From Posidonia oceanica (Eukaryota > Streptophyta > Magnoliopsida > Alismatales > Posidoniaceae): DNA of 64,000 nt. The position numbers and the translations under genes were made by a program. The DNA lies in assembly GCA_037176725.1 (NCBI GenBank), contig JAZBRS010000020.1, forward strand, positions 95,436,501 through 95,500,500, read 5' to 3'. The notes under the pieces were generated by a model that was not told the origin of the DNA, made no database searches, and saw only the letters and a program-made list of their open reading frames with translations. Positions 11,901 to 23,324 of the stretch are shown one piece after another. Numbering within the stretch: the stretch's first letter is position 1; each line of letters starts with the position of its first letter.

Positions 11901-12335
11901 GCAATTCCCTGCATTAGAGCGCGAGATTGCCTAAGAAAGACCGACTCTCGGACGTATCGGGGGTGCCTAACACCTTCCCTATGCGTAACAGGAGTCCTTG
12001 CCCTTTCTCTTGGCTCGCATCGACCTTCCCTTTATCCTAGGCTCGAGTCATAGCATAGCATAGCATTGTATTGTGTCGCATCGCATCCCTTTGCTCCTTC
12101 TTTGCATTCGGTTTTGCATGTCTTTTCATGCATTACCCTCGGTTTTCCTAGTCTCCCGATTAAATAGACCTGGTGGCGACTCCAATTTGTCTTATCTTTT
12201 CTTTTTCTTCTTTTTACTAGCGTTTCCGAGTCGAGTTTCTTCCCTTGGATCATGCCGCATATAGTGAGCCTATTTTGATCGGTGCACGCGAGCTTTGGCA
12301 TCGTGCATGGACGATCAGAATTCAGGATTACTACA
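8963..12335 (+). repeat. 3' LTR of element A, complete (3373 bp)
   Basis: It starts TGTAGACACCCC and ends ACTACA, so it has the TG...CA ends of LTRs. About 9180-9880 is GC-rich, with chance open frames on both strands. About 10120-11500 holds palindrome modules. The last 1029 bases equal the left edge of the window. The LTR is homologous along its length to both LTRs of element C, so A and C belong to one family. LTRs carry promoter and polyadenylation signals, but I cannot point to a TATA box with confidence. Confidence 0.93.
10129..11502 (+). repeat. Palindrome modules in the A 3' LTR
   Basis: Each module reads GTTGGACGC, a spacer, the palindrome GCGTCCAACGTTGGACGC, a spacer, then GCGTCCAAC. 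Palindrome centres start at 10150, 10387, 10767 (one end base changed), 10997 (one central mismatch), 11226 (diverged) and 11465, spaced 237, 380, 230, 229 and 239 bases. Another lies at 9241-9258. The DNA between modules is much less conserved. Confidence 0.88.
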
Positions 12336-12595
12336 GATGTATGATGCAATGTTGATGCTGATGCGAAACTGATGCTGATACAAACTTTACACTAATGCTC
12401 GCCGTGTTGGACTCCGCTGGGGGAGACACGGGCGATGCATGCATGCGATGCTTGTGTTCGACTCTACTAGGGATGGGGAAAGCATGCGATGCTAGTGTGC
12501 ATGCGATTCTAGCGCTACTGCCAAGCATGTAATGCTAGTGCAACTACCCAGCATTTGACACTGTTGCAACTGACTAGTATGGGATGCTGATGCAA
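12336..12595 (-). other. 3' untranslated tract of element B
   Basis: Rich in GATGC/ATGCTGATG words (GCATCAGCAT on the element strand), like the tracts beside the purine tract in A, C and D. A PBS-like TTGGACTCCGCTGGGGGAGAC at about 12409-12429 looks accidental, because no LTR end lies next to it. Confidence 0.55.
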
Positions 12596-12800
12596 TGGAC
12601 TTTGAGTTGACAGACTCTTCACCGGATAGTTTGGGTTATCGACCCAAGGAGTTGACGGACTCGTTACCGGATAGTTTGGGTTATCGGCCCGAAGAATTGA
12701 CGGATTTGTCACCGGATAGTTTGGGTTATCGGCTCGAAGAGTTGACGGACTCGTCACCAGATAGTTTGGGCTATCGGCCCGAAGAAAGATGCCTACCATT
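12596..12800 (-). repeat. 45-bp tandem repeat, about four units, element B
   Basis: Four copies of a 45-bp unit containing GTTGACGGACTC and CCGGATAGTTTGGGTTATCGG. The unit has GATA...TATC arms and resembles the element A unit on the opposite strand, so it belongs to the same hairpin-array family as the 70-bp array that follows. Confidence 0.8.
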
Positions 12801-13139
12801 ATGATGGATGTCGTCCGGGTAATAGGGGTTACCAACCTGAGAAAGATACTAAGGGCAGCGGAAAGGATGCCCCTGGTATCAAGGAGATGATATCAGGAGG
12901 CAGCTAAAAGTGCTCCTGGCATCGAGAGGAAGGTTAGACAATATGACGGGTGTCGACCGAGCAGTTAGGGCTACCAACCCGAAGGAGGAGAAGGATAGCT
13001 TGTCCTCGCCGAGGAAGCAAGCAAGCGGGACTCTAGCAGAGTCACACGAAAGAAAAGGGGGCATCTTTTCTACTGAGAACGCGAGCAAGAAAAGGGGGCA
13101 TCTTTTCTACTGAGAACGTGAGCAAGAAAAGGGAGATAA

Positions 13140-14990
13140 TTGGCAAGTTTCAGACTTACCGACCGGAAGGGGCACGATGTGATAAATGATAGGTGTCGGA
13201 CCTATCAACTATAAGGGGAAGAAAAGTGATAAGTTTCAAACTTATCGATAGAAAAGGATAGGTTTCGGACCCATCGACCGCAACAGAAGAGAAAAGTGAT
13301 AAGTTTCAGACTTATCGACCGAAAAGGAAGATTTCAGACTCATGGACCGTAATGGGAAAGGAAAGTGATAAGTTTCAGACTTATCAGCCAGAAAGGATGA
13401 GTTTCAGATTCATCGACTGGAAAAGCAAAAGAAAAGTGATAAGTTTTGGACTTATCGACCGGAAAGGATGAGTTTCAGACTCATCGACCAGAAAAGCAAA
13501 AGAGAAGTGATAAGTTTCGGACTTATCAACCGGAAAGGATGAGTTTTGGACTCATCGACTGAAAAGCAAAAGAAAAGTGATAAGTTTCGGACTTATCGAC
13601 CGGAAAGGATGAGTTTCGGACTCATCGATCGGAAAGTAAAAGGAAAGTGATAAGTTTCGAACTTATCGACCGGAAAGGATGAGTTTCGGACTCATTGACT
13701 GGAAAAGCAAAAGAAAATTGATAAATTTTGGACTTATCGACTGGAAAGGATGAATTTCGGACTCATTGACCGAAAAAAAAAGAAAAGTGATAAGTTTCGG
13801 ACTTATCAACCGGAAAGGATGAGTTTCGGACTCATCGACCAGAAAACAAAAGAAAAGTGATAAGTTTCAGACTTATCGACCAGAAAGGATGAGTTTCGTA
13901 CTCATTGACCAGAAAACAAAAGAAAAGTGATAAGTTTCGGACTTATCGACCGAAAAGAATGAGTTTCGGACTCATCGATCAGAAAGCAAAAGAAAAGTGA
14001 TAAGTTTCGGACTTATCGACCGGAAAGGATGAGTTTCGGACTCATCGACCGAAAAGCAAAAGAAAAGTGATAAGTTTCGGACTTATCGACCGGAAAGGAT
14101 GAGTTTTGGACTCATTGACTGCAAAACAAAAGAAAAGTGATAAGTTTTGGACTTATCGACCAGAAAGGATGAGTTTCGGACTCATTGACCGGAAAGAAAA
14201 AGAAAAGTGATAAGTTTCGGACTTATCGATCGGAAAGGATGAGTTTCGGACTCATCGATCGGAAAGCAAAAGAAAAGAGATAAGTTTTGGACTTATCGAT
14301 CAGAAAGGATGAGTTTCAGACTCATCGAACGGAAAACAAAAGAAAAGTGATAAGTTTGGGACTTATCGATCGGAAAGGATGAGTTTCGGACTCATCAACC
14401 GGAAAGCAAAATAAAAGTGATAAGTTTCAGACTTATCGACCGGAAAGAATGAGTTTCGGACTCATCGACCGGAAAGCAAAAGAAAATTGATAAGTTTCGG
14501 TCTTATCGATCAGAAAGGATGAGTTTCGGACTCATCGACCGGAAAGCAAAAGAAAAGTGATAAGTTTCAGACTTATCGACCGGAAAGGATGAGTTTTGGA
14601 CTCATTGACCGGAAAGCAAAAGAAAAGTGATAAGTTTTAGACTTATCGACCAGAAAGGATGAGTTTCGGACTCATCGACCGAAAAGCAAAAGAAAAGTGA
14701 TAAGTTTTGGACTTATCGACCGGAAAGGACGAGTTTCGGACTCATCGACTGGAAAGCAAAAGAAAAGTGATATGTTTCGGACTTATTGATCGGAAAGGAT
14801 GAGTTTCGAACTCATCGACCGGAAAGCAAAAGAAAAGTGATAAGTTTCGGACTTATCGATCGGAAAGGATGAGTTTCGGACTCATTGACTGGAAAGCAAA
14901 AGAAAAGTGATAAGTTTTAGACTTATCGACCGGAAAGGATGAGTTTCGGACTCATCGATTGGAAAGCAAAAGAAAAGTGATAAGTTAACG
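13140..14990 (-). repeat. 70-bp hairpin array of element B, about 26 units
   Basis: The period is 70 bp (for example, unit starts at 13507, 13577 and 13647). Each unit has two hairpins: GATAAGT-ttcgg-ACTTATC, then GATGAGT-ttcgg-ACTCATC, followed by an A-rich spacer GGAAAGCAAAAGAAAA. The two stems differ by a matched A-T/G-C change and share the same five-base loop. Copies from 12840 to 13190 are less regular. It lies between the extra ORF and the missing 3' LTR. Confidence 0.93.
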
Positions 14991-15100
14991 GGAGCATCAA
15001 AACTCGGAGGTAGGGCAGAAGCTGCGATGGACCCGTGACAATTAGGGATGTCTGCCGGGGAAAGATGGGGGAGTGATACCACAGAGTAGTAGAAAAGATG

Positions 15101-15128
15101 CCCCTGGTATCAGGAAGGATACCAGGGG
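15101..15128 (-). other. Strong stem-loop, element B copy
   Basis: CCCCTGGTATC at 15101-15111 pairs with GATACCAGGGG at 15118-15128 across a six-base loop. It lies between the hairpin array and the extra ORF, the same place as in C and D. Confidence 0.85.
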
Positions 15129-15479
15129 ACAGTCGAAGCGTCCTTGGCATCGAAATGCAAAGGATGGAGACAAAACTGACGTGTTTGCCAAACGAGTAGT
15201 TAGAGGTACCAACCCGGAAGAAGATCCAGGTGAGAATGCTCGGTGACCTTGCTTGATGTAGTTCTGACATTGGTCTGTAGAGATTCTGGTATTCTGATGA
15301 AATACAGAGGCTTTCCAATGTAGTATCATGCAGTATTCTGACAGCAAACTGGACAGGCAGTTCAAGATGTGGTTTGCAAGAACATGCATGCATCAAGTTG
15401 TGAAAGGCAAATTCAACATACAAGCGGATGGCAAAACAAACATCTTTGCATTAATTAAGTCTTGATTACATGCCCATGG

Positions 15480-16811
15480 TCGGGCAGAGCAAAATACAAC
15501 AAGACTTAAACATGGCGCGCAGCTGCGCGAGTGTCCTAACCAGTTCGGGCCCTCTTGGAGCTCCTGGTATCACTGAACAGTGGGACGTCATGCGGGATCT
15601 CGTTGATGGGCCAGAGTCCCTATACCTCAGTCGCGTACTCAGGGTGCATCCTGAGCCTTTCACAGCCGCGGTGTCTGTCGACTGTACCCAATGGCACATC
15701 AGGTGGGCCAGCTCCGTTGTTGCGACAGTTGAGTTAAGCAGATAGAGCCGAAGACAGTAGGGTGTCGTACTCTCGACAAAGGTGCCCTATTGGAAGCCAA
15801 ACTGTCGCATCACCCGGATGGGATGATACTCAACACCCCCGAGGAACCCTGGCAACACAACCAGTCACGTGTCGCGAGCGCTGAAGAAGATAGTGAAGGG
15901 TTTAGCAGTGGATGGGATGATGTGCCAAGTTACTGCGTCCTTAGTCAACTTCGTCAGCTTCTGGTATTCCTCGCGGACGCTCTTGATAGCTTCGGCATGG
16001 CTAGTACCGTAGTAAGTCTCGAAGGCGGACTTCTGTGGGCACAGAATATCCATCCCCAGGTGTCCAGCCAGCCAAACTTGCACTACGGCTTCGCAGCCGT
16101 GGAAGTGGCGGCAGCGGTGTGAGATGCAATCCAGTCCGCGGTAAGTTTCTACTAGGACTACTGGTGCCAGGTCGATCTGCCAAGTCACCACAACAAGTGC
16201 AATCTTGACAACCTTGATGGCTCTGTTAAGAAGCAGGTAACAAAACCCTGGAGCCACAGTTCAACTCCGAGCTCGGCACGCTTCTTGGCAACTTGATCAA
16301 AGTATTCCAGGCAGAGCATGGGCGTGGGCCCGTCGGTGTAGATTAATCTTTGTTTGCATTCCACCGTGGAGAGTCCAGTCAGTTGATTTAGGATCGTGAT
16401 ATATCCGTCGCGCCTCAAGAAAATAGTTGGTCCCATGAGCTTGGAGAAGCCGCAGATTCGGCGCACTTCCTCCAGCATGGGTGTTAGCTCCGTTCTTCCG
16501 AAGCGGAAAACATGGTGCACTGGCTTTCAGAACCTTGCAGCAGCGCATAGGAGGTGTTGACTCACCTCTACATCAGCTGTCTTCAAAATCCTAGGCGGGA
16601 TGCCCCACAAGCTTAGCCTCTCGCAGTCACCGGTGGTGAGTTCGCTGATCCATCCCCAGAGAACCTCTGAGTAGTGCGTCGGGGTTACTAAAGTGGGGAA
16701 ACCCATTCGACGGGCAAGGAGGGAGGAAATGCAGGCAACTGAAAGAAGAGTTGGTCGCACAGCCCGCAACTCCGAGTAGAAAACTGGTGCTAAGTCTTCG
16801 AGTACCTGCAA
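15480..16811 (-). pseudogene. Extra 3' ORF of element B, plant-mobile-domain-like, broken
   Basis: Three overlapping frame pieces (16811-16527, 16520-16185 and 16257-15865) make one protein of roughly 400 residues with frameshifts. Visible motifs are MGFPTLVTPTHYSEVLWGW, HHVFRFGRTELTPMLEEV, a loop with DGPTPMLCLEYFD, and HGCEAVVQVWLAGHLGMDIL. This pattern resembles the plant mobile domain / DUF7745 proteins often carried by plant retrotransposons; the family assignment is from memory. It is in sense with pol and downstream of integrase. Its role in transposition is unknown. Confidence 0.6.
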
Positions 16812-18194
16812 TTTAGACTGTGGTCTATCAGATCATTCACAGATACATAGCACGGGCTGTTAAAGGGGCAAGCTTGCATTTCAAAGCTAATAAAAGTAGT
16901 TCACATGTTACAGCTAACATTCAGAACACAGAAACCAAGCACATCAGTCATGCAAAGGGACCTCGCCTGCACGATGTGAGGTCACACAAAAGGCACACTT
17001 GTCCTTGTTGGCACGGAGTGAGGGAACAAGCAAAAGGGACTTGGTCCGTCCGGTGCGAAGTTGCATAGATGATTGTTGGTAGTGTAGGGCTATGTAGGCC
17101 TGATGGTCCCTAGGGGGGTAACCATTCCGCCCATGGCTACTGACATACAGTCCAAACTGCTGTGCTGACAGTGATAGCCTGTTCCAGAGCTTGTACTGGT
17201 GCTTGAATTGAGTGGTGGCCGGGCAGGCTAGTGGGAGCTCTGGACCGACGGCTTACGATCCGAAAGTAGTCAACCTGCGCTTGGCAGAAGTACTGTCCCA
17301 ATGACGAGTTAAGCCATGCAGAGTGGGAGGGAAAGAGCAAAAGGAGATGATTGATGCTAGATAAATGCATGCATGAACTATGCTAGATTTCTGTTGCCCT
17401 CAGTACATGGAGTGCTTGATGCTTGCTGCAAAGGAAATGAGTGGTCTCTGACTCACCAGACTCTACTCGGACTCCTAACTGTCGGTGGCACTCTAGAATG
17501 GGTGATGATTTTTGTGTTAAGGTGGTGGTGTAGTGATGTGGTGAAGACAGGCTCCATGCCAAACTCTCAAGGACCTACACCTACTCTTTTCATCATTTCA
17601 TTTTTTTTGTTTTCTTGTTTTTTTTCTTTTCACGTAGGCACGTAGGTTTCCCCTATGCTTGGCTTGGAGGTATTGGGTGCCTGGTCTAAGGCAGGGGGAG
17701 CTGCTGCTAGACAAGGGTGGCTAGGCCTTGTAGGATTTGTGGATTCCCCAGCGCGTACTTCGACTCCTCTCTAGGGTAAGTTGGAGGGACGAGGTTACAT
17801 TGCTTGCCTATATCTTTAGGGCTGACTTCTGTCTTCGCCTTCTGTCTTCTTTTTTTCTTTTGTGCCCATGCGTAGACATGTATATATATTTTTTCACACT
17901 CTCGCTCACACCCTAGCATTGTATCTCCCTTTGGAGGTGTGAGTCCTAGGGGGTTTGGGCATTTCACCTATCCTCACTAAATGGTGGCTCCCTCACTGGT
18001 TAGCACATCTAAGTAGTGTCAGGTGAGGTGGAGTAGACTCTTTCCAGAGCAGGCAAGCACTTCCGATTTCATCATCGGGCTATGATTGTAATGCATATGA
18101 CTTTGATCTATTTTTTCTTTTCTATTCTTTTCTCTTTTTTTTTCTCTTTTTTTTGACTAATAAAACATGTAAAGCTGAAAATGCATGAAAGTGT
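16812..18194 (-). other. Spacer between integrase and extra ORF, element B
   Basis: No gene. It holds conserved non-coding blocks also found in C (35214-36688) and D (50780-52247), including CTCCATGCCAAACTCTCAAGG and a block ending near CATCATCGGGC. T/C-rich runs near 17580-17635 and 18108-18155 are A/G-rich on the element strand. Confidence 0.6.
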
Positions 18195-19351
18195 TTAAAT
18201 GCATGAGATGGAATGGAAGAAAAGGCTCTGCAAGGTAAGGACGGCTCCAGGCTGCTGGTAGTACTTCTTGAGGTAGCATGAGTTGACCGATTCTAACTGT
18301 TCAACCTGGTCCATGTCCTCAAGGATTGCTGCACCACCGGAGAAGACTCGCTTGACCATAAAGGGGCCGCACCAGTTGGGCCGAAATTTGCCTCGGCTGT
18401 CCGGGTGATGAATGGCTCGTAGGACCAAATCTCTGGGCTGGAAGCTTCTAGGCCTAACCTTCTTCAGGTATACTCTGGCCACTCGCTTCTGATAACACCG
18501 GGCATGATGCATGGCTTGCAGCCTATGCTCATCAACCGAGTTTAGCTGGATGCAGCGGTCTTCGACCCATTCTGCCTCTTCCAACTCAGCTTCTCGTAGG
18601 ATCCGTAGTGAGGAGATCTCTACTTCAACAGGTAACACTGCCTCCATGCCGTACACTAGTGAGTACGAGGTTGCTCCTGTCGAGGTCTGGACTGATGTCC
18701 TGTATGCCATAGCACGTATGGAAGCTTGTCATGCCAGTCCTTATGAGTCTTTGCCATCTTTTTCAAGATCTTCACTAGGTTCTTGTTGGCTAACTCAACT
18801 GCACCATTCATCTGTGGCCGATAAAGCGAGGATCTGTGATGTCTGATCTTGAAGGTTTGGTGATAGTCTTCGATCCTCTTAGCTATGAAATTTGTGCCAT
18901 TGTCAGAGATGACGGTGTGTGGGATCCCATACCGAGCGATGATGTTATTTCTGATGAATTTTTCTGTCGCCGCGACTGTGACAGTCTTGTAGGAGGCTGC
19001 TTCCACCCACTTGATAAAGTAGTCGATCGCCACGAGGATAAAGCAGTGGCCATTGGAGGCTGCTGGATGTACTTCTCCGATGACGTCTATCCCCTAAGTG
19101 GAGAAGGGCCACAGTGATGACATGCTGTGCAGCTGCTGTGCAGGCGCATGAATTAAGTTCCCATGGATCTGGCAACTATGACATCTGCACACAAATTGGT
19201 AGCAATCTGCCTCCATGGTTGACCAGAAGTAGCCCTGGAGCATAATCTTCTTGGCAAGCAACACACCGTTCATGTGAGGGCCGCAGGTCCCTGCATGGAC
19301 TTGAAGCATCAGTGTGTCGGCCTCTCTCTTGCCTACGCAGCATAGGAGCAT
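18195..19351 (-). pseudogene. int: Integrase of element B, broken
   Basis: Integrase joins the cDNA ends to host DNA. From 19351 down: a zinc-binding part with H...H and CHSCQIHG, then KWVEAASYKTVTVAATEKFI, SDNGTNF (second catalytic Asp), NGAVELANKNLVKI (catalytic Glu), STGATSYSLVYGMEAVLPVEVEI, and the C-terminal GKFRPNWCGPFMVKRVFSGGAAILEDMD. No chromodomain follows; the frame ends at 18195. There are stops between the zinc part and the core (near 19094) and a frameshift near 18700. The Tat lineage typically lacks an integrase chromodomain, as here. Confidence 0.88.
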
Positions 19352-20046
19352 CTAGTTGTAGGATCTTCTGCATAGATGCCTTGCTCCTATCACATACTTT
19401 AACGCCAGATGCACCAAAGTCTTACTATCTGCTGCTGAAGCGTAAGGTGGGAGGCTGCTAGATTCCAGGAAGGCCTTGATGTCATGGTACCATGGCTGCT
19501 CCTCTGCTGGATCTGCCTCTTCTATGCTCATGCATTGCGCTGGCTGCTCCATGCGAGTGACTGATACGTCTACTGCATGATCTTCAGGTATGCTGAGCTA
19601 GGACGCCAAGGTTGCTAGTGCATTTGCATATGCGTTCCTCGCTCTGTTCATGTATGTGAAGCGGACGCTCTCGAACTCCTCAATGAGCTTCAATAGATGC
19701 TCATGATATGGCACGAGCTTTGGGTCCTTTGTCTTCCAGTCGCCGTTTACCTCGGAGATCACCAACATTGCATCGCCGTGCACATGTAGTTTTCACACTT
19801 CATGCTCGAGTGCGACTCTCAGTCCTAGGATGCATGCTTCATATTCTGCTTCATTGTTGGTGCATTCAAAGTTTAGCTTTTTGGCAAAGGGGATCAGCTG
19901 CCCCTACAGCGTTGCTAATACAGCACCCACGCCTCGACCTCTTCTGTTGACGGCGCCATCAAAGTATAGCTGCCACTGCTGCTCGTCCTCAGAGTCCTTC
20001 TGCTCAGAATCCTCCATGGTGAACAGGATGTCCTCATTGGGGAACT
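19352..20046 (-). pseudogene. Second (archaeal-type) RNase H of element B, broken
   Basis: Downstream of the standard RNase H there is a second RNase H fold: QWQLYFDGAVNRRGRGVGA, NNEAEYEACILGL, HGDAMLVISEVNG, then NAYANALATLAS. This arrangement is the hallmark of the Tat lineage. The fourth acidic residue is Asn here (NAYAN), while D has Asp (NAYAD). TAG at 19904-19906 stands where D has CAG (53896-53898). The tail to 19352 links to the integrase zinc domain (YVIGARHLCRRSYN). Confidence 0.82.
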
Positions 20047-20413
20047 GTGTCTACAGAGGCTGGTATTTAGGCAGTGGGAAGTTAGCCAGATGATTTGCCA
20101 TGGCCTGCCCCTTCATAGACTTCTGCGTAACGAAGGTGATGTCATATTGAGACAGCAACACCTGCCACTTGACACATCTTCCTACCATGGCTAGCTTTTG
20201 GAAGAAGAACTTCATTGGGTCATGCCGGCATAGAAGCTGAACTGGGTAGGCCATCATGTAGTGTCTTAGTTTTTGTGCCGCCCAGACAAGGGATAGGCAG
20301 ACCTTCTCTATAGTGTTGTACCTGGCTTCACAATCATTAAATATCTTGCTCAGGTAATAGATGGCCCGTTCTTTTCTGCCTGATTCATCATGTTGGCCCA
20401 AGACTGTGCCCAT
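20047..20413 (-). pseudogene. RNase H domain of element B
   Basis: Motifs MGTVLGQHDESGRKERAIYYLSK, EARYNTIEKVCLSLVWA, and VTQKSMKGQAMANHLANFPL are those of the gypsy-type RNase H that removes RNA from the RNA/DNA hybrid. It is open for 120 codons. It is continuous with the RT stump upstream and the second RNase H downstream, as parts of one polyprotein. Confidence 0.85.
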
Positions 20414-20640
20414 GGAATGCTGAGTGGTAGGCAGGTATAGGAGCAGAGGTCACCCTAGTGTGGGGGGAACCAAGACCGGAGGCTTGATAAAGAGCTGCTT
20501 GATTTTGTCAAATGCAGCCTGGCACTCGTTGCTCTAGTTGATCTGTGCATTATTCCTCAGGAGCTTGAAGATCGGTTCGCAGATGGGAGTGAGCTGTGCT
20601 TTGAACCGATCTTGAGTAGCCATTGTGGTCGCCATCTTCT
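20414..20640 (-). pseudogene. RT stump of element B, palm deleted
   Basis: Only the connection region (FDKIKQLFIKPPVLV-like) is left. At about 20607-20610 the sequence jumps to the start of RT (KMATTMAT... linker side). Compared with D, about 680 bases equivalent to 54588-55266 are missing. These encode the fingers, the palm and the YVDD catalytic box. B therefore cannot make active RT. Confidence 0.82.
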
Positions 20641-22345
20641 GAGCTTCTGCTTCACTAGCTTTACATTTGGCTTCAGCGGTAGAGTGTGTACCATTATTTC
20701 GACATCGAGGTCGACCATGTCATCATAACTCCAGGCGAAGAGGTCTGCATATTTCCTGAGGAATGCAATGAATTCTACTCTAGCCTGGGATGATAGTTGG
20801 GTGCTGATGCGGACCCCTTTGACCTCTTCGGCTGTGCCAATATTGATTACCTCTGTCTCTTCTTCAACGTGGAGGTTAGGGCCCTCTAGATCATCATCGT
20901 AGGGCTGGAACTCATGCGGTGGTTCATCATTCTCACCTACGCCTGTATCGTCATCCTCCTCATATGCAATAAGTTCTAAGAGGATCTCCTTCTCGAACGT
21001 GGGGTCTGTGATATCGAAGGAGTGGATGTGTTTCGCTTCCTAGCCCTGATGATGCCTCAGAATGGTCACGCTCACCCGAGTGTTTCCGTATGTTCGGTGG
21101 GTGACCTCTGCTTGGGTAGCCTCTGGTTCTGCTGACTGGTCTGGCTGATCTACCTGTCTTGTGGCTGCTGTTATTGCTGCCTCCTCCTTCGCATCTTTTG
21201 ATGTACTTACGGGGAGTGTGTCGGATTGGAAGCTGTAGTCTAGGCGACTGACCTGTTGACTGCCGCCTGTAGCACTGCTTGAGCGGGGCATGTGCTGTAT
21301 AAACCATCTAGACCCGCTTCCCAGCTACGGAGTGATTAACTCGTCTGGTCTAGTAGGTGCTCCCACTAATTCTTCTTCCAAGACCATGATAGATGGATGG
21401 TCTTCCTGCTGAGAGGGATCCGTGACCACGGCTTTCCCTTTCTTCACCGCCTACTGCTCTACGGCATCCTCCACCAATACTTTAAGCTGTTCTTGGAACA
21501 GTAGTTTCAAGTCCCCGAGCATGCTGTCTACCAGAGCCTCTGTAGCCGCTCCCTCCTCATCATCTGAGGGTAAGTCGACATAGTAGGCTCTAATGGCCTC
21601 TTGTGACTCTTGCTCGGCTGCTCCCTAGTCTGTGTGGGTGACTCTGGCTGTTAGTTGCACCGCTAATTGGGGTGTCTGCTCTGCTGCTGGCTGTGTTGAC
21701 TGACTGACCAACTAATCTTCCGACGCGACTGACTACGGCGCTGTGGTGATCAGGGATGCAAACAGGCTGGCTAGTGGTGCAGCTGGTGGGTGTGCTGACA
21801 TGGTTACTGCTGTGGCTGGAGGGGAGATTGAAGCGCTCCTCTGGAGGGCTAATAGCTGGATGGTTGTGCCGGACGGCAAAACGCCTACGTCCGCTAGTGA
21901 AGGTGGTTGAATGGCTGGAGATGTTGTGGGGGCCCACCACAAGACTTGATTTGCTGAGGCAGATGGCTGTATGGTTGTTGGAGCTACCTGCGTTGTTCGT
22001 GGTGATGTTGTTGAAGCGGGCTAAGTCACCGAGTTGCCTGAATTGATTGACCGAGCCACCGGAAAGGGTGACCGCTGTCCTGGTGCAACTGCGGCTGCGA
22101 GTGGACTGGTGAACGGTGCCTGAGGGTGTGCTCCTAATCCTGGCACTGCTGCTATGGCTGTCAAAGGTGCTGGTGAAACTGCAGAAGTGGGAGAGGCTGT
22201 CAACTCTGACACAGGACTTGCTGATTGTGCCACTGTATCAGTAGAAGGGAGGGTCAGACAAATTGACCGAGATGTTGTTGGGCTGAACTGGACCTCACAG
22301 TTGAGCCGAGCTGCTTCCATTGTGCCAAACTACTCCTCATCTGAG
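20641..22345 (-). pseudogene. Polyprotein linker between protease and RT, element B
   Basis: A serine/proline/alanine/threonine-rich region (for example 21940-21590 and 22320-22021, different frames). Conserved parts shared with C and D are an acidic stretch just before RT (EFQPYDDDLEGPNLHVEEETEVINIGTAEEVKGV-like, given only as type) and a PTRPDELIT-like motif. It has several stops and frameshifts. No known enzyme is visible, so it is a spacer or a fast-changing structural part. Confidence 0.55.
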
Positions 22346-23320
22346 TAGTAGTCCTCGATGCAGACCCACTCCTCTGTCAGCAGTGGGGGACTCTGGCACG
22401 GTGCTTGTTGTGCTGCAACTTAGCTTTTGTTTGGATCAAGGGCACCTGCACTGGTGAAGTTAGTGAGATCCCGAGGGCTAGCAATCTTCTGATTCCTCGA
22501 GTGTAGGCATTCATCTTCATGGGGCTACCAGTCATACTCCAGACCTTTAGAGTCTCTTCACTCCTCGGCTGCGAACGGCTCGGCAATCCCTTGGCCGTAC
22601 CGCCTGAGTGGCATTCCCTTCATGTAGCCCCACCTGTAATAGAGGTTCTCAACCATCCAGAAGGGGTTATTGTGAACAGCCAGGCAGCTGACACGTTGAA
22701 GATCGGGGATATAATTAACCAGCTCAAACCGATTAACGTGGTACAAGATATCAGAAGGCTTGGGATCAAACTGGACAGTCTGTTGAGATACAGAAGAGAC
22801 CGCCTCGACTCGCTCCTTATCTAAGTTCTCCGCCATGACAACGACAACGTCGTCGCCCCAAGGGAACTAGATCATGCGGTGGAGGGTCGAGGGGATGACT
22901 TGATGCTTGTGCAACCAAGGGTGCCCAAGCAGGAGGTTAAAAGTGGGTTCCAAGTCAACGATGTAGAATTCCACATCAAATATGACTAGGCCAATAGTAA
23001 GGGGAATAATCAGAATCACCAAGGAGTCATGGTGTGTATTGTCAAAAGCTGTCATTCCCTTTATAGCTGGCGTGATATCCTCGGCCTTGAACCAAGCTTC
23101 ATTGTTGTGTGCAATGGGCAGACGTTAAGGCCTACATTGTTATCAATCAGTGTTAGGGGAATGTGGAAGTTTTTAAACTGCACCATGACGAAAAGGGGTT
23201 GGTTATGATTAATTCTCACTGGAGGCAGTTCAGAACTTGAAAAAGAGATGACCTGGGGCACCGTGATCATACCCACCATGCTTTTTAAGGTTGCAGGCTC
23301 AATGGTTGGGGACACATGGG
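22346..23320 (-). pseudogene. Protease region of element B, decayed
   Basis: The order is NHNQPLFVMVQFKNFHIPLTLIDNNVGLNVCPL (active-site region), NTHHDSLVILIIPLTIG, FYIVDLEPTFNLLLGHPWLHK, then a G-patch-like RWGYMKGMPLRRYGQGI at the end (about 22558-22640). The retroviral-type aspartic protease needs D-S/T/N-G. Here it reads DNNVG where C has DNGSG, so it is probably inactive. There is a frameshift between 23061 and 23055. Confidence 0.78.
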
Positions 23321-23324
23321 TAGC

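Larger units (their letters stand above)
1..12335 (+). mobile_element. Element A: Tat-type LTR retrotransposon, gag-only, 5' LTR cut by window edge
   Basis: Bases 1-1029 recur at 11307-12335 with a constant offset of 11306. This marks two direct LTRs. The first is followed by a tRNA-Arg-like primer site at 1031 and the second is preceded by a purine tract at 8950. The 7.9 kb between them holds a broken gag and then non-coding repeats. I find no protease, RT, RNase H or integrase, so the element could move only with enzymes supplied by another element. By eye I count five differences over the 1029 shared LTR bases, all C/T, so the insertion looks young compared with C. The bases after its 3' end (GATGT, 12336-12340) would be the target duplication, but the left copy is outside the window. 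Confidence 0.9.

Noticed and set aside
12409..12429. A second primer-binding site (GGACTCCGCTGGGGGA)
   Set aside because: No LTR end lies beside it, and its strand is opposite to that of element B, in which it sits.
13140..14990. CRISPR array, suggested by regular repeats with hairpins
   Set aside because: Units are adjacent 70-bp copies without unique spacers, in a plant retrotransposon next to integrase. No cas genes.
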